From: Ruminococcus_G sp050944435
GTDB taxonomy: Bacteria; Bacillota; Clostridia; Lachnospirales; Lachnospiraceae
Assembly (NCBI GenBank): GCA_050944435.1
Contig: JBMNRB010000012.1
Coordinates: 26,478 to 90,477, forward strand
Reading direction: 5' to 3'
DNA: 64,000 nucleotides
Part shown: positions 1-7,602 of the stretch, in pieces
Layout of the letters: each line of letters starts with the position of its first letter
How positions within the stretch are numbered: position 1 is the stretch's first letter
Notes under the pieces: model-generated
Told to the model about the DNA's origin: nothing
The model's input: only the letters and a program-made list of their open reading frames with translations
Databases searched by the model: none
Position numbers and translations under genes: made by a program

Positions 1-1
1 T

Positions 2-1375
2 ATCGGCATGATGTTTTTTACCCTGGGAGCAGAACTGGCCATGTCCCCCATCGGAGAACGGATCGGCGCTCAGATCGCCCGGTCCGGAAAATTAAAAATC
101 GTATTGCTGATCTGTTTCATTCTTGGATTTATCATCACCATATCGGAACCGGATCTTCAGGTTCTGGCAGAACAAGTTCCTTCTATTCCCAATCAAATTC
201 TGGTTTTGGCCGTTGCTTTTGGCGTCGGAATTTTTCTGATGGTAGCCATGCTGCGTATGCTGTTTTCCATCCCGCTGCCGCAGATGCTGATTATTTTCTA
301 TCTTCTGGTTTTTCTGCTGGCCTTCTTTATTCCGGGGGATCTGCTGGCCGTTGCTTTTGACTCCGGCGGCGTCACCACCGGACCCATGACCGTCCCTTTC
401 ATCATGGCCCTCGGCGTGGGCTTCTCGGCAATCCGAAGCGATAAACACGCAGAAGAAGACAGCTTCGGACTGGTGGCTCTTTGTTCCATCGGCCCCATCC
501 TGGCCGTACTGGTACTGAGTATGGTGTTCCGGCCGGAAGATACTGCTTATGCCGCCAGCGCTGTACCTGAACTGACGGATTCCGTTGAACTGTGGCGTTA
601 TTTCGCCCATGGTTTCCCGGAATATGCAAAAGAAATCGCCGTATCGCTGCTGCCCATTGTGGTTTTCTTTTTCCTGTTTCAGATCTTTTCCCTGAAATTG
701 AATAAAAAGAACCTGTTAAGAATCATTGTGGGCATCCTTTATACTTACGTTGGCCTGGTACTGTTTCTGACCGGCGTCAACATGGGATTTATGCCGGCAG
801 GAAACTATCTGGGCCAGACGATCGCCGCTCTTCCTTACCGGATGATCATCCTTCCCATCGGCATGCTCATCGGCTTTTTCATCGTAAAAGCGGAGCCGGC
901 CGTTTACGTATTGATGGAACAGGTAGAAGAAATTACTTCCGGCGCCATATCGGGAAGCGCCATGGGAACCAGTCTTTCCATTGGCGTCGCACTTTCTGTA
1001 GGTCTGGCCATGATCCGCGTGCTGACAGGAATTTCCATCATGTGGTTTCTGATTCCCGGCTATGCCATCGCCCTTGTTCTTTCCTTCTTCGTGCCCAAGA
1101 TTTTTACCGCCATTGCCTTTGACTCCGGCGGCGTGGCTTCCGGCCCCATGACCGCCACCTTTCTTCTGCCCTTTGCCATGGGCGCATGTGAAACCATCGG
1201 AGGCAATATCGTCACTGACGCTTTCGGCGTAGTCGCCATGGTCGCCATGACTCCTCTGATTACCATTCAGTGCATGGGCATGGTTTACCAGCTAAAATCC
1301 CGGTCTCAGTCTGAACAGGAAATACCTGTTTCTTATCTGGACAGCCTGAATGAAAACGATATTATTGAACTGTAG
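2..1375 (+). CDS. DUF1538 family multi-pass membrane protein (5' end outside window)
   Basis: The reading frame is open from base 2, and the first visible residues already read like the interior of a family member, so the true start lies upstream of the window. About 458 residues are visible, dominated by hydrophobic helices, so it is an integral inner-membrane protein. It has an internal duplication: the motif AFDSGGVTTGPMTVPF (bases about 352-400) recurs as AFDSGGVASGPMTATF (about 1114-1161), each followed by a helix and a DxFG-type segment. This doubled AFDSGGV-GPMT motif is typical of DUF1538 proteins. Fourteen bases after it comes a PII-like gene, so the two are probably co-transcribed and the soluble partner may gate or sense for the membrane protein. 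The transported substrate is unknown; nothing here identifies it. Confidence 0.85.
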   Translation: MGMMFFTLGAELAMSPIGERIGAQIARSGKLKIVLLICFILGFIITISEPDLQVLAEQVPSIPNQILVLAVAFGVGIFLMVAMLRMLFSIPLPQMLIIFYLLVFLLAFFIPGDLLAVAFDSGGVTTGPMTVPFIMALGVGFSAIRSDKHAEEDSFGLVALCSIGPILAVLVLSMVFRPEDTAYAASAVPELTDSVELWRYFAHGFPEYAKEIAVSLLPIVVFFFLFQIFSLKLNKKNLLRIIVGILYTYVGLVLFLTGVNMGFMPAGNYLGQTIAALPYRMIILPIGMLIGFFIVKAEPAVYVLMEQVEEITSGAISGSAMGTSLSIGVALSVGLAMIRVLTGISIMWFLIPGYAIALVLSFFVPKIFTAIAFDSGGVASGPMTATFLLPFAMGACETIGGNIVTDAFGVVAMVAMTPLITIQCMGMVYQLKSRSQSEQEIPVSYLDSLNENDIIEL

Positions 1376-1389
1376 GGGGAATTATTTTC

Positions 1390-2088
1390 ATGAATAAGAT
1401 TTATATGATGGCAGTGATCACAGACCGAAGTAAGAATGACAAGTTATTCTCCCTTTTCAGAGAACACCATCTGAAAGTTACCCTGACCCTGCTGGGTTCC
1501 GGCACCGCCGGGGGAACTGTCCTTGATTATCTGGGACTGGAGGATACGGAAAAATGCATTCATCTCACTTTCGTCACAGGGGACGCCTGGAAAAAGATGA
1601 AAAAACATCTGCTTACCATAGCAAATATTCAGGGACCTGGCAAGGGAATCGCCTTTCTGATTCCCCTTTCCAGTATCGGAGGAAAAAAGGCGCTGGAGTA
1701 TGTGACCAGCAGCCAGCCATTATCCATAGAGGAGGAAAGCACTTTGAAGAACACGGAACATGAACTGTTGATCGCCATTGCCAACGCAGGCTACACGGAT
1801 CTCATTATGGAGGCTGCCCGCGGCGAGGGAGCTCCTGGAGGCACCATCCTTCATGCCAAGGGAACCGGCGCCGAATATGCCCGGAAATTTCTGGGTATCT
1901 CTTTAAGTGAAGAAAAGGAGCTGGTTCTGATTGTGGTAAAATCCGCCCAGAAAAATCGGATTATGAAAGCCATTATGGAACGCGCCGGCATGAACAGCAA
2001 GGCCGGCACCGTTATCTTTTCCCTTCCGGTCACCAGCACGGCAGGCCTGCGCTTTCCGGACGATGAGGAGATAGAAGAAGACCTTTAA
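1390..2088 (+). CDS. Tandem PII-like (GlnB-fold) regulatory protein
   Basis: This 232-residue protein appears to be two PII-like ferredoxin folds in a row, roughly residues 1-115 and 116-232. Each half starts with a short beta strand (YMMAVITDR; ELLIAIANAG) and carries a glycine-rich stretch (LGSGTAGGTVLDYLG; ARGEGAPGGTILHAKG) in the T-loop region, followed by a strand resembling the PII core. Ordinary GlnB/GlnK proteins are about 112 residues with one domain, and the tyrosine T-loop of classical PII is not evident. It follows the DUF1538 gene by 14 bases, a pairing known for that membrane family, so control of the membrane partner by a bound nucleotide or metabolite is likely but inferred. 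Its stop codon overlaps the end of the convergent ATPase gene by 4 bases. Confidence 0.8.
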   Translation: MNKIYMMAVITDRSKNDKLFSLFREHHLKVTLTLLGSGTAGGTVLDYLGLEDTEKCIHLTFVTGDAWKKMKKHLLTIANIQGPGKGIAFLIPLSSIGGKKALEYVTSSQPLSIEEESTLKNTEHELLIAIANAGYTDLIMEAARGEGAPGGTILHAKGTGAEYARKFLGISLSEEKELVLIVVKSAQKNRIMKAIMERAGMNSKAGTVIFSLPVTSTAGLRFPDDEEIEEDL

Positions 2089-2843
2089 ATAACTGCATCC
2101 ACCAGGCTTTTCGTATAGTTATGCCGGGGATTCATAATCACCTCATCCGGCGTGCCTTCTTCTACTATGCTTCCTCCCTGCATCACCAGCACCCGGTCGC
2201 AGAACTGCTGAACCAGCGCCAGATCATGACAGATAAAAAGACAGGACATACCGTTTTCCTTCTGAAGGCCGGCCAGTAATTCCACAATCTGCCTCTGCAC
2301 CGTAACGTCCAGCGCGCTGGTGGCTTCGTCGCAGATCAGTATAAGGGGCTGAATTGCCAGCCCGCGGGCAATAGCCGCCCGCTGGCATTCTCCGCCGCTC
2401 ACTTCATGGGGATACCTGCGGGCATATTCCTCCGACAGCCCACACTGCCTGAGCAGGTCTTTCACCCTTTCTTTTACCTTCTCTTTCGCCATCCCTGTAT
2501 TTCTCAGGCTCTCGCCGATACCGTCGCCCAGTCTGCGTCTGGGATCGAAGGAACCCGCCGGCGACTGGAACACCATCTGAAATTTCCGGTAGATTTTTTT
2601 CAGCTCTTTTCCCTTCGCCCGGGTAATATCTCTTCCCTCCAGCAGAATCTCGCCGCTGTCGGCTTCCAGCAGTCTGGCGATCAGCTTTGCCACCGTACTT
2701 TTTCCCGATCCGGATTCACCCACAATCGCCAGAGTTTCCCGGGGATACAGACAAAAGCTCACATCCTTCACCGCCGTCAGTTCCGCCTGTCCCCGGTCTC
2801 TGAAAATTTTTGTAAGATTTTTCACTTCCAGTAACGGTTCCAT
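2085..2843 (-). CDS. Nickel/peptide-type ABC transporter ATP-binding protein (NikE/DppF-like)
   Basis: Cytoplasmic ATPase of 252 residues for a NikABCDE/Opp-type importer. It has Walker A GESGSGKSTVAK near residue 41, signature VSGGECQRAAIARGL near 146, Walker B LILICDEATSALD near 168 and H-loop ICHD. The second position of an oligopeptide/nickel cassette pair and the short C-terminal tail (HNYTKSLVDAVI) fit the DppF/NikE type. It is the last gene of a seven-gene minus-strand operon beginning at 10053, and its start lies 1 base after the stop of the upstream ATPase gene, so the two are translationally coupled. No terminator was seen after it; its 3' end overlaps the convergent PII-like gene. 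Substrate (nickel, metal chelate or peptide) cannot be fixed from this subunit. Confidence 0.88.
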   Translation of the reverse strand: MEPLLEVKNLTKIFRDRGQAELTAVKDVSFCLYPRETLAIVGESGSGKSTVAKLIARLLEADSGEILLEGRDITRAKGKELKKIYRKFQMVFQSPAGSFDPRRRLGDGIGESLRNTGMAKEKVKERVKDLLRQCGLSEEYARRYPHEVSGGECQRAAIARGLAIQPLILICDEATSALDVTVQRQIVELLAGLQKENGMSCLFICHDLALVQQFCDRVLVMQGGSIVEEGTPDEVIMNPRHNYTKSLVDAVI

Positions 2844-2844
2844 T

Positions 2845-3630
2845 TCATTTACTCCTTTTCAGCTTCGGCACCGCTGCCAGCAATTCTCTGGTGTATTCTT
2901 TCTCCGGAGCATTAAGTACCCTGTCTCTGCTTCCATATTCCACCATATTGCCGCTGCGCAGCACCAGCACTTTGTCCGCCATGGCGGAAACCACCCCTAT
3001 GTTATGGGTCACAAGGACAATGGCCGTCCCGTACATTTCTCGCAGCAGCAGCATCTCTTCCACCTCCTGTTTCTGTACGGATACATCCAGCGCGCTGGTG
3101 GGTTCATCTGCCAGCAGCAGACGGGGATTCAAAAGCATGGCGATGGCAATATTGATTCTTTGATTCATCCCGCCGGACATCTCAAAGGGATAACTGTTCA
3201 ATATCCTCTTCCCTTCCTGGAATCCCAGTTTGTCCAGAAGCTCCAGCGCCCGGTCGTCGGAATCTTTCCGGGCCGTCTTTTCATGGGCGGAAATACTTTC
3301 GTAAATCTGATCGCCTATTTTCCGAATGGGACACAGGGAAGCGCCTGCATCCTGAAAAATCATACCCATCTGCGCCCCCCGGATTTTCCGCATCTCCTTT
3401 TCCGGAAGGTCGGTCAGATTTTTCCCTTCGAATCGGATACTTCCTCCGGTCACCCTGCCGCCAGGCTCCAAAAGACCCATGGCCCCTTTTATCAGCGTAC
3501 TCTTTCCGCTGCCGGATTCTCCTACAATTCCCAGAATTTCACCTTTTTCCACCGAAAATCCGATATTATGAACAACGGCCCTTTCGTTGTAGCTTATTTC
3601 CACTGACTGATATGTCAAAAGTTTTTCCAT
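2845..3630 (-). CDS. Nickel/peptide-type ABC transporter ATP-binding protein (NikD/DppD-like)
   Basis: First of the two cytoplasmic ATPases of the importer, about 261 residues. Walker A is GESGSGKSTLIKG, the signature MSGGMNQRINIAIAM and Walker B LLLADEPTSALD. The methionine at 3630 is chosen because GGAG sits 8 bases upstream of it; an ATG at 3675 would overlap the upstream lipoprotein gene by 14 bases and has no such site. The C-terminal half carries the extra segment typical of DppD/NikD (residues after the H-loop VTHNIG). It is expected to pair with the ATPase at 2085-2843 below the permeases encoded at 5259-7009. Confidence 0.88.
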   Translation of the reverse strand: MEKLLTYQSVEISYNERAVVHNIGFSVEKGEILGIVGESGSGKSTLIKGAMGLLEPGGRVTGGSIRFEGKNLTDLPEKEMRKIRGAQMGMIFQDAGASLCPIRKIGDQIYESISAHEKTARKDSDDRALELLDKLGFQEGKRILNSYPFEMSGGMNQRINIAIAMLLNPRLLLADEPTSALDVSVQKQEVEEMLLLREMYGTAIVLVTHNIGVVSAMADKVLVLRSGNMVEYGSRDRVLNAPEKEYTRELLAAVPKLKRSK

Positions 3631-3661
3631 ATAACGCTCCGTTTTCTTTTGCCAACAAAGA

Positions 3662-5233
3662 TCAAGCGATGTCAAGATCGGCTGTTATCTCATAATAGTC
3701 GCAGGGATGGGCGGAAAGTCCTGTCACATTTGATTTTGCAATCATACTCATGCGCAGATGGGAACAGAATACGTAAGCGTTGTCATCCAGAACCGTCTGC
3801 TGCATCTTTACCGCCAGCTCCTCCCTTTTTTGCGTGTCATAGGTACGGGACATCTCAGCGGCCAGCTCCTCCAGTCTGTCGCTGTGATAATGGCCCACAT
3901 TCTGAACGGAATTGTCCAGACAGCAATAGGAAAAGAAGTATTCCGGATCTCCCGTAGGCGCCGTTACAAACGCGCTGACATAGATATCCCAGGCGCCTGT
4001 ATCCTGCCGGATACTGTTGTGATCCGCCGTACTGTTGATTTCCACATTAATTCCGATTTCCTTCAGCGTAGCCTGGGCCGACTCAGCCAAAAGGGGGAGC
4101 TCCTGGCGGCTGGGATAGGTCAGCCAGCGAAGGGTCAGATCTTTGCCCTCCTTTTCCCGGATACCGTCATCATCGGTATCCACCCATCCGGCTTCTTCCA
4201 GTACCTGTTTCGCCTTTTCCGGATCGTAGGAATCTTCTGTCACCGCATTTCCCCCGAAGGAGAAACTGTCAGGATAGACCCCCACCGCCGGATATCCGTT
4301 TCCATCCAGCAGCGTCTCCACAAAGCTTTCCTTATCAATCCCCAGCACAATGGCTTCCCGGACCGCCGCGTCGCTGGTGATCTCACTTTCATAATTCATC
4401 GCCCCAAAGAACACTCTGCTGGTGGCGCTGCTGCTGAACGTATAACCATCATTTTCAAACAGAGGATAACTGGCATAGGGCATACCGTAGGCGGCGTCAA
4501 TTTCTCCGGACTGCAAAGCCATGGTCAGCGTATCCCCGTCTGAAATTGTCCTCACCGTAATCTTGTCAATTTTCGGCTCCCCGTTCCAGTATTCTTCATT
4601 TTTCACCAGCTCCAGACGGGTATCCCTTTCAAGGGACACGGCCTTATAGGGACCGGTGCCTGAGACAATCCCATCTTCTGTGACTCCCGCTTCCATATCG
4701 ATGATACATCCGTAAGGATCCGCCAGATAATTGATCAAGGCCGGCACCGGCTCTTCCGTCCGGATAGTCACCGTCTGCCCCTCTGCCGTGATCTCTGCAA
4801 TCTTGAGATCTCCCGCCGCCCGTTCATGGTTCTCCACCAAGGCTTCCAGACACTCCTTCACCGCCTCTGCGTCCATTTGACGCCCGCTGGTGAAATATAC
4901 CTCATCCTGCAGCGTAATCTTCCAGGTCAGCTCATCCACATTCTCATAGCTTTTCGCCAGCCAGGGTTCCGTCTCCATGGAATCAGAAAACTTAAACAAA
5001 GTCTCTCCTACGCCGTAACGAATGCATGCCCAGCCGCCGCTTTCCTTGTGGGGATTGATATCTGACTCTCCATTTTCCGCATTAAACGTGGTATCCCCAA
5101 AGACAAAGGTTTTCCCTTCTTCGTCGGACGCCGCTTTATTCTGCTCCTCTTCCTTCTTCTCCCCTCCGCAGGCCGTCAATCCTGACACCGCAAGGGCCGC
5201 CGCCATAAGCAGGGAAATAAGCCTTTTTCTCAT
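3662..5233 (-). CDS. Nickel/peptide-binding lipoprotein (SBP family 5, NikA/DppA-like)
   Basis: Extracytoplasmic solute receptor of the importer, 523 residues. The N-terminus is a lipoprotein signal: positive residues, a hydrophobic core and a lipobox LTAC with acylated Cys22, followed by a Glu/Lys-rich linker. The body has family-5 landmarks: an early INPHKESGG segment, TWKITLQDEVYFTSG (typical of the W-x-F-x-L-R region), FGAMNYES and DPEKAKQVLEEAGW. Several histidines lie in the binding half (for example the GHYHSD stretch late in the protein), which would suit a metal or metal chelate, but that is only suggestive. The acidic DTDDDGIREKEG segment is common in this family. Substrate: nickel, another chelated metal, or a peptide. 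Confidence 0.85.
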   Translation of the reverse strand: MRKRLISLLMAAALAVSGLTACGGEKKEEEQNKAASDEEGKTFVFGDTTFNAENGESDINPHKESGGWACIRYGVGETLFKFSDSMETEPWLAKSYENVDELTWKITLQDEVYFTSGRQMDAEAVKECLEALVENHERAAGDLKIAEITAEGQTVTIRTEEPVPALINYLADPYGCIIDMEAGVTEDGIVSGTGPYKAVSLERDTRLELVKNEEYWNGEPKIDKITVRTISDGDTLTMALQSGEIDAAYGMPYASYPLFENDGYTFSSSATSRVFFGAMNYESEITSDAAVREAIVLGIDKESFVETLLDGNGYPAVGVYPDSFSFGGNAVTEDSYDPEKAKQVLEEAGWVDTDDDGIREKEGKDLTLRWLTYPSRQELPLLAESAQATLKEIGINVEINSTADHNSIRQDTGAWDIYVSAFVTAPTGDPEYFFSYCCLDNSVQNVGHYHSDRLEELAAEMSRTYDTQKREELAVKMQQTVLDDNAYVFCSHLRMSMIAKSNVTGLSAHPCDYYEITADLDIA

Positions 5234-5258
5234 TCAAATCTCCTCCTGATTTTCTTTC

Positions 5259-6068
5259 CTATTTTTTTCCTCCATTACGGGGATCTGCAAAATCTCTGAC
5301 CGCATCCCCCAGAAGATTAAACACCATCACGGACACAAAAACGGCGATTCCCGGCGTCAGCACCGTCCACGGATAAGTCTGAAGCATGCTTCGCCCTTCG
5401 CTCATCATACTGCCCCATTCCGCTGCCGGAGGCGATGCTCCCAGCCCCAGAAAAGACAAGGCTGCAATCTCCATAATCATCGTACCAATATCCAGAACCG
5501 CCGTCACCAGAACAGGTCCAATAATATTGGGCAGAACGTGACGGATCACCACCTGGCACGGAGAACTTCCGGAAAGTCTCGCCGCCGAAATATAATCTGT
5601 ATTTTTAACAGCCATCGTCTGACTTCTGGCCAGCCGGGCATATTTGGGCCAGCTTACCGCCGCCAGGGCAATGACCGCATTCTGCACGCCGCCGCCCAGC
5701 AAAGAAGCAATGGCCAAAGCGAACACCAGACCCGGAAAAGCCAGAAAAACATCGGAAATCCCCATGAGCACACTGTCAACCGTTCCTTTTACATAGCCGC
5801 AGAGCAGACCCACAGCCGTCCCCGCCACAGCGATAACCGCCACCAGTATCAAGGTGGAAAATATACTGATCCGGGAACCCATCAATACCCTGGACAGCAT
5901 ATCACGCCCATATCGATCCGTCCCAAAAGGGTGGGCGATACTGGGGGGCTGCAGCGCAATATCGTAATTCTGCTGATAGGGATCGTAGGGACAGATGTAT
6001 TCGGCAAAGGCGGCGATAAAAATCAATACCCCCGCCACCGCCGAAAACAGAATCAATTTCTTTTTCAA
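5259..6068 (-). CDS. Nickel/peptide-type ABC transporter permease (NikC/DppC-like)
   Basis: Inner-membrane permease, 269 residues, about six helices. Diagnostic segments include the entry motif HPFGTDRYGRDMLSRVLMGS, which is characteristic of DppC/NikC, and the EAA-type cytoplasmic loop that contacts the ATPase (YISAARLSGSSPCQVVIRHV). The C-terminus ends in the usual LLGDAVRDFADPR. It overlaps the upstream permease gene by 4 bases (ATGA-type coupling), so the two halves of the channel are made together. The next gene downstream encodes the binding protein. Confidence 0.88.
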   Translation of the reverse strand: MKKKLILFSAVAGVLIFIAAFAEYICPYDPYQQNYDIALQPPSIAHPFGTDRYGRDMLSRVLMGSRISIFSTLILVAVIAVAGTAVGLLCGYVKGTVDSVLMGISDVFLAFPGLVFALAIASLLGGGVQNAVIALAAVSWPKYARLARSQTMAVKNTDYISAARLSGSSPCQVVIRHVLPNIIGPVLVTAVLDIGTMIMEIAALSFLGLGASPPAAEWGSMMSEGRSMLQTYPWTVLTPGIAVFVSVMVFNLLGDAVRDFADPRNGGKK

Positions 6069-7009
6069 TTTTTCTCACCTCCCAGACGAATTCTGGGATC
6101 CAACAGACTGTAGGAAATATCTGTCACCAGATTTACCGCCACATAAATCAGCGCCATCCAGACTACATAAGCCTGAATCACCGGATAATCTCTCATATTT
6201 ATGGCATCCACCGCCAGCTTTCCCACCCCGTCCCACATGAAAATGGACTCCACAATGGCTGTTCCTCCCAAAAGACTTCCGATAGAAAGAGCCAGCAGGG
6301 TGAGAATGGTAACGAGAGCAGCCCTTAACACACTTTTCCACAAGGTCACAGAAAAAGGAATGCCTCTGGCCCGCGCTCCCATTACGTAGCTTTTACTCAG
6401 CTCATCCAGCACAGCCGCCCTCACCTGTCTTAAATATTTGGCAGACATGGCAATGGCCAGGGTAAAGGTGGGGAGGGCTGCGCTTTTCAGACTTACGTCC
6501 TGCGCAATCACCGGAAAAAGATCAAGCCGGATGGCAAACAGGTACATCAGCACCAGGGCCACAAAAAAGTTAGGCAGACTGTTTCCAATAAAACTGGCAA
6601 ACCGGATCAGATAATCTGTAAATTTATTCTGCTTCACCGCCGCCAGAATTCCCAGCGGAACAGAAATGACCACCGTCATGGTGATGGAAGTGAAGGTCAG
6701 CAGCAAGGTGGCCGGCAGTTTGGAAAGGAATTCCTGAAAAACATCCTGACCGGAAACGTAACTTTCACCCAAATCCCCTTTAAGGAAACGTCCCAGCCAG
6801 TTTACATACTGCACCAGAAAAGGTTTATCCAGTCCCATTTCCTCTCTCTGCGCATCAATAACTTCCTGGGAAAGGGCAATGCCGGAGGCTTCTGCTTTCT
6901 GAAGGACCGCGTCGCTGCCGGCAATTCTCATCATGGCAAAAGACAGGAAGGTAATTCCAAACAGAATGGGAATCATCATCAATAATCTTCGAAGCAGTAT
7001 TTTTTTCAT
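6065..7009 (-). CDS. Nickel/peptide-type ABC transporter permease (NikB/DppB-like)
   Basis: Inner-membrane permease, 314 residues. It has the long N-terminal helix of the DppB/NikB group (LRRLLMMIPILFGITFLSFA), the extracellular MGLDKPFLVQYVNWL segment, and the EAA loop YVMGARARGIPFSVTLWKSV. It pairs with the DppC/NikC-like permease encoded 4 bases into its end. The preceding FmdE gene ends 35 bases upstream, so these genes appear to be one transcript. Confidence 0.88.
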   Translation of the reverse strand: MKKILLRRLLMMIPILFGITFLSFAMMRIAGSDAVLQKAEASGIALSQEVIDAQREEMGLDKPFLVQYVNWLGRFLKGDLGESYVSGQDVFQEFLSKLPATLLLTFTSITMTVVISVPLGILAAVKQNKFTDYLIRFASFIGNSLPNFFVALVLMYLFAIRLDLFPVIAQDVSLKSAALPTFTLAIAMSAKYLRQVRAAVLDELSKSYVMGARARGIPFSVTLWKSVLRAALVTILTLLALSIGSLLGGTAIVESIFMWDGVGKLAVDAINMRDYPVIQAYVVWMALIYVAVNLVTDISYSLLDPRIRLGGEKN

Positions 7010-7044
7010 CTGTTTCCTTCCTCCTTCCGGCTCTCCTTCACCTG

Positions 7045-7575
7045 TTACACGCGGAACCGGTTATACTCCCCGTAACAGTCAATACAATACTTTTTATCTC
7101 CCGCCAGACGTATCCAGTTAGCTCCCGTCCTCTCCTTACAGCAGTCACACAGATAGGAACCGAAAATCTCAGCTTTCTTCGGCAGGGGAATCTTCGTCTC
7201 TTTTACCTCAAACAACTCCGACGGCTCATGGCTGTGCAGATACCGGAAAGATTCCTCCCGGCTCATTCCCTGGGGCCTGTCCTTTAATACCAGACGTACT
7301 GATTTTCCTGTCTTTCTGCTGTAGAACGAATAGGCCTGTTTTCCCGTCATATGAAACAGCAGATTTCCTTTTCCTATGCTGCATCCCAGTATCACCTGGA
7401 CGGCGTCCACGCTGCAGGTATCATTTTCCGCAACGCACACCACTTCTTCATCCTTTGAAAATGTCAGATCCAGCAGCTCTGCGGCGTATAAAGACGCCTG
7501 ATATCCTATGGCCAGACCGCCGCATTCATGTCCGTGAAAGTCGACGCATTTCTTCCAAATTTTCTCTTTCTCCAT
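7045..7575 (-). CDS. FmdE family protein with C-terminal zinc ribbon
   Basis: About 176 residues. The N-terminal two thirds match the FmdE family (named after a subunit of molybdenum formylmethanofuran dehydrogenase): FHGHECGGLAIGYQAS, then VAENDTCSVDAVQVILGCSIGKGNL and a basic region. The C-terminus is a four-cysteine zinc ribbon, CDCCKERTG ... CIDCYG. The start at 7575 is preferred because GGAGG lies about 11 bases upstream; the ATG at 7593 has no recognisable ribosome site. No formylmethanofuran pathway genes are nearby. Conserved His and Cys residues suggest metal binding, and the location between a methyltransferase fusion and a NikABCDE-like importer suggests metal handling or sensing. 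The exact role is not known. Confidence 0.8.
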   Translation of the reverse strand: MEKEKIWKKCVDFHGHECGGLAIGYQASLYAAELLDLTFSKDEEVVCVAENDTCSVDAVQVILGCSIGKGNLLFHMTGKQAYSFYSRKTGKSVRLVLKDRPQGMSREESFRYLHSHEPSELFEVKETKIPLPKKAEIFGSYLCDCCKERTGANWIRLAGDKKYCIDCYGEYNRFRV

Positions 7576-7602
7576 AAAGACTTCTTCCTCCATACCAAAC
7601 TG

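Noticed and set aside
7045..7575. Reading the FmdE gene as part of a formylmethanofuran dehydrogenase pathway
   Set aside because: None of the other dehydrogenase subunits is near; only the domain name is shared.
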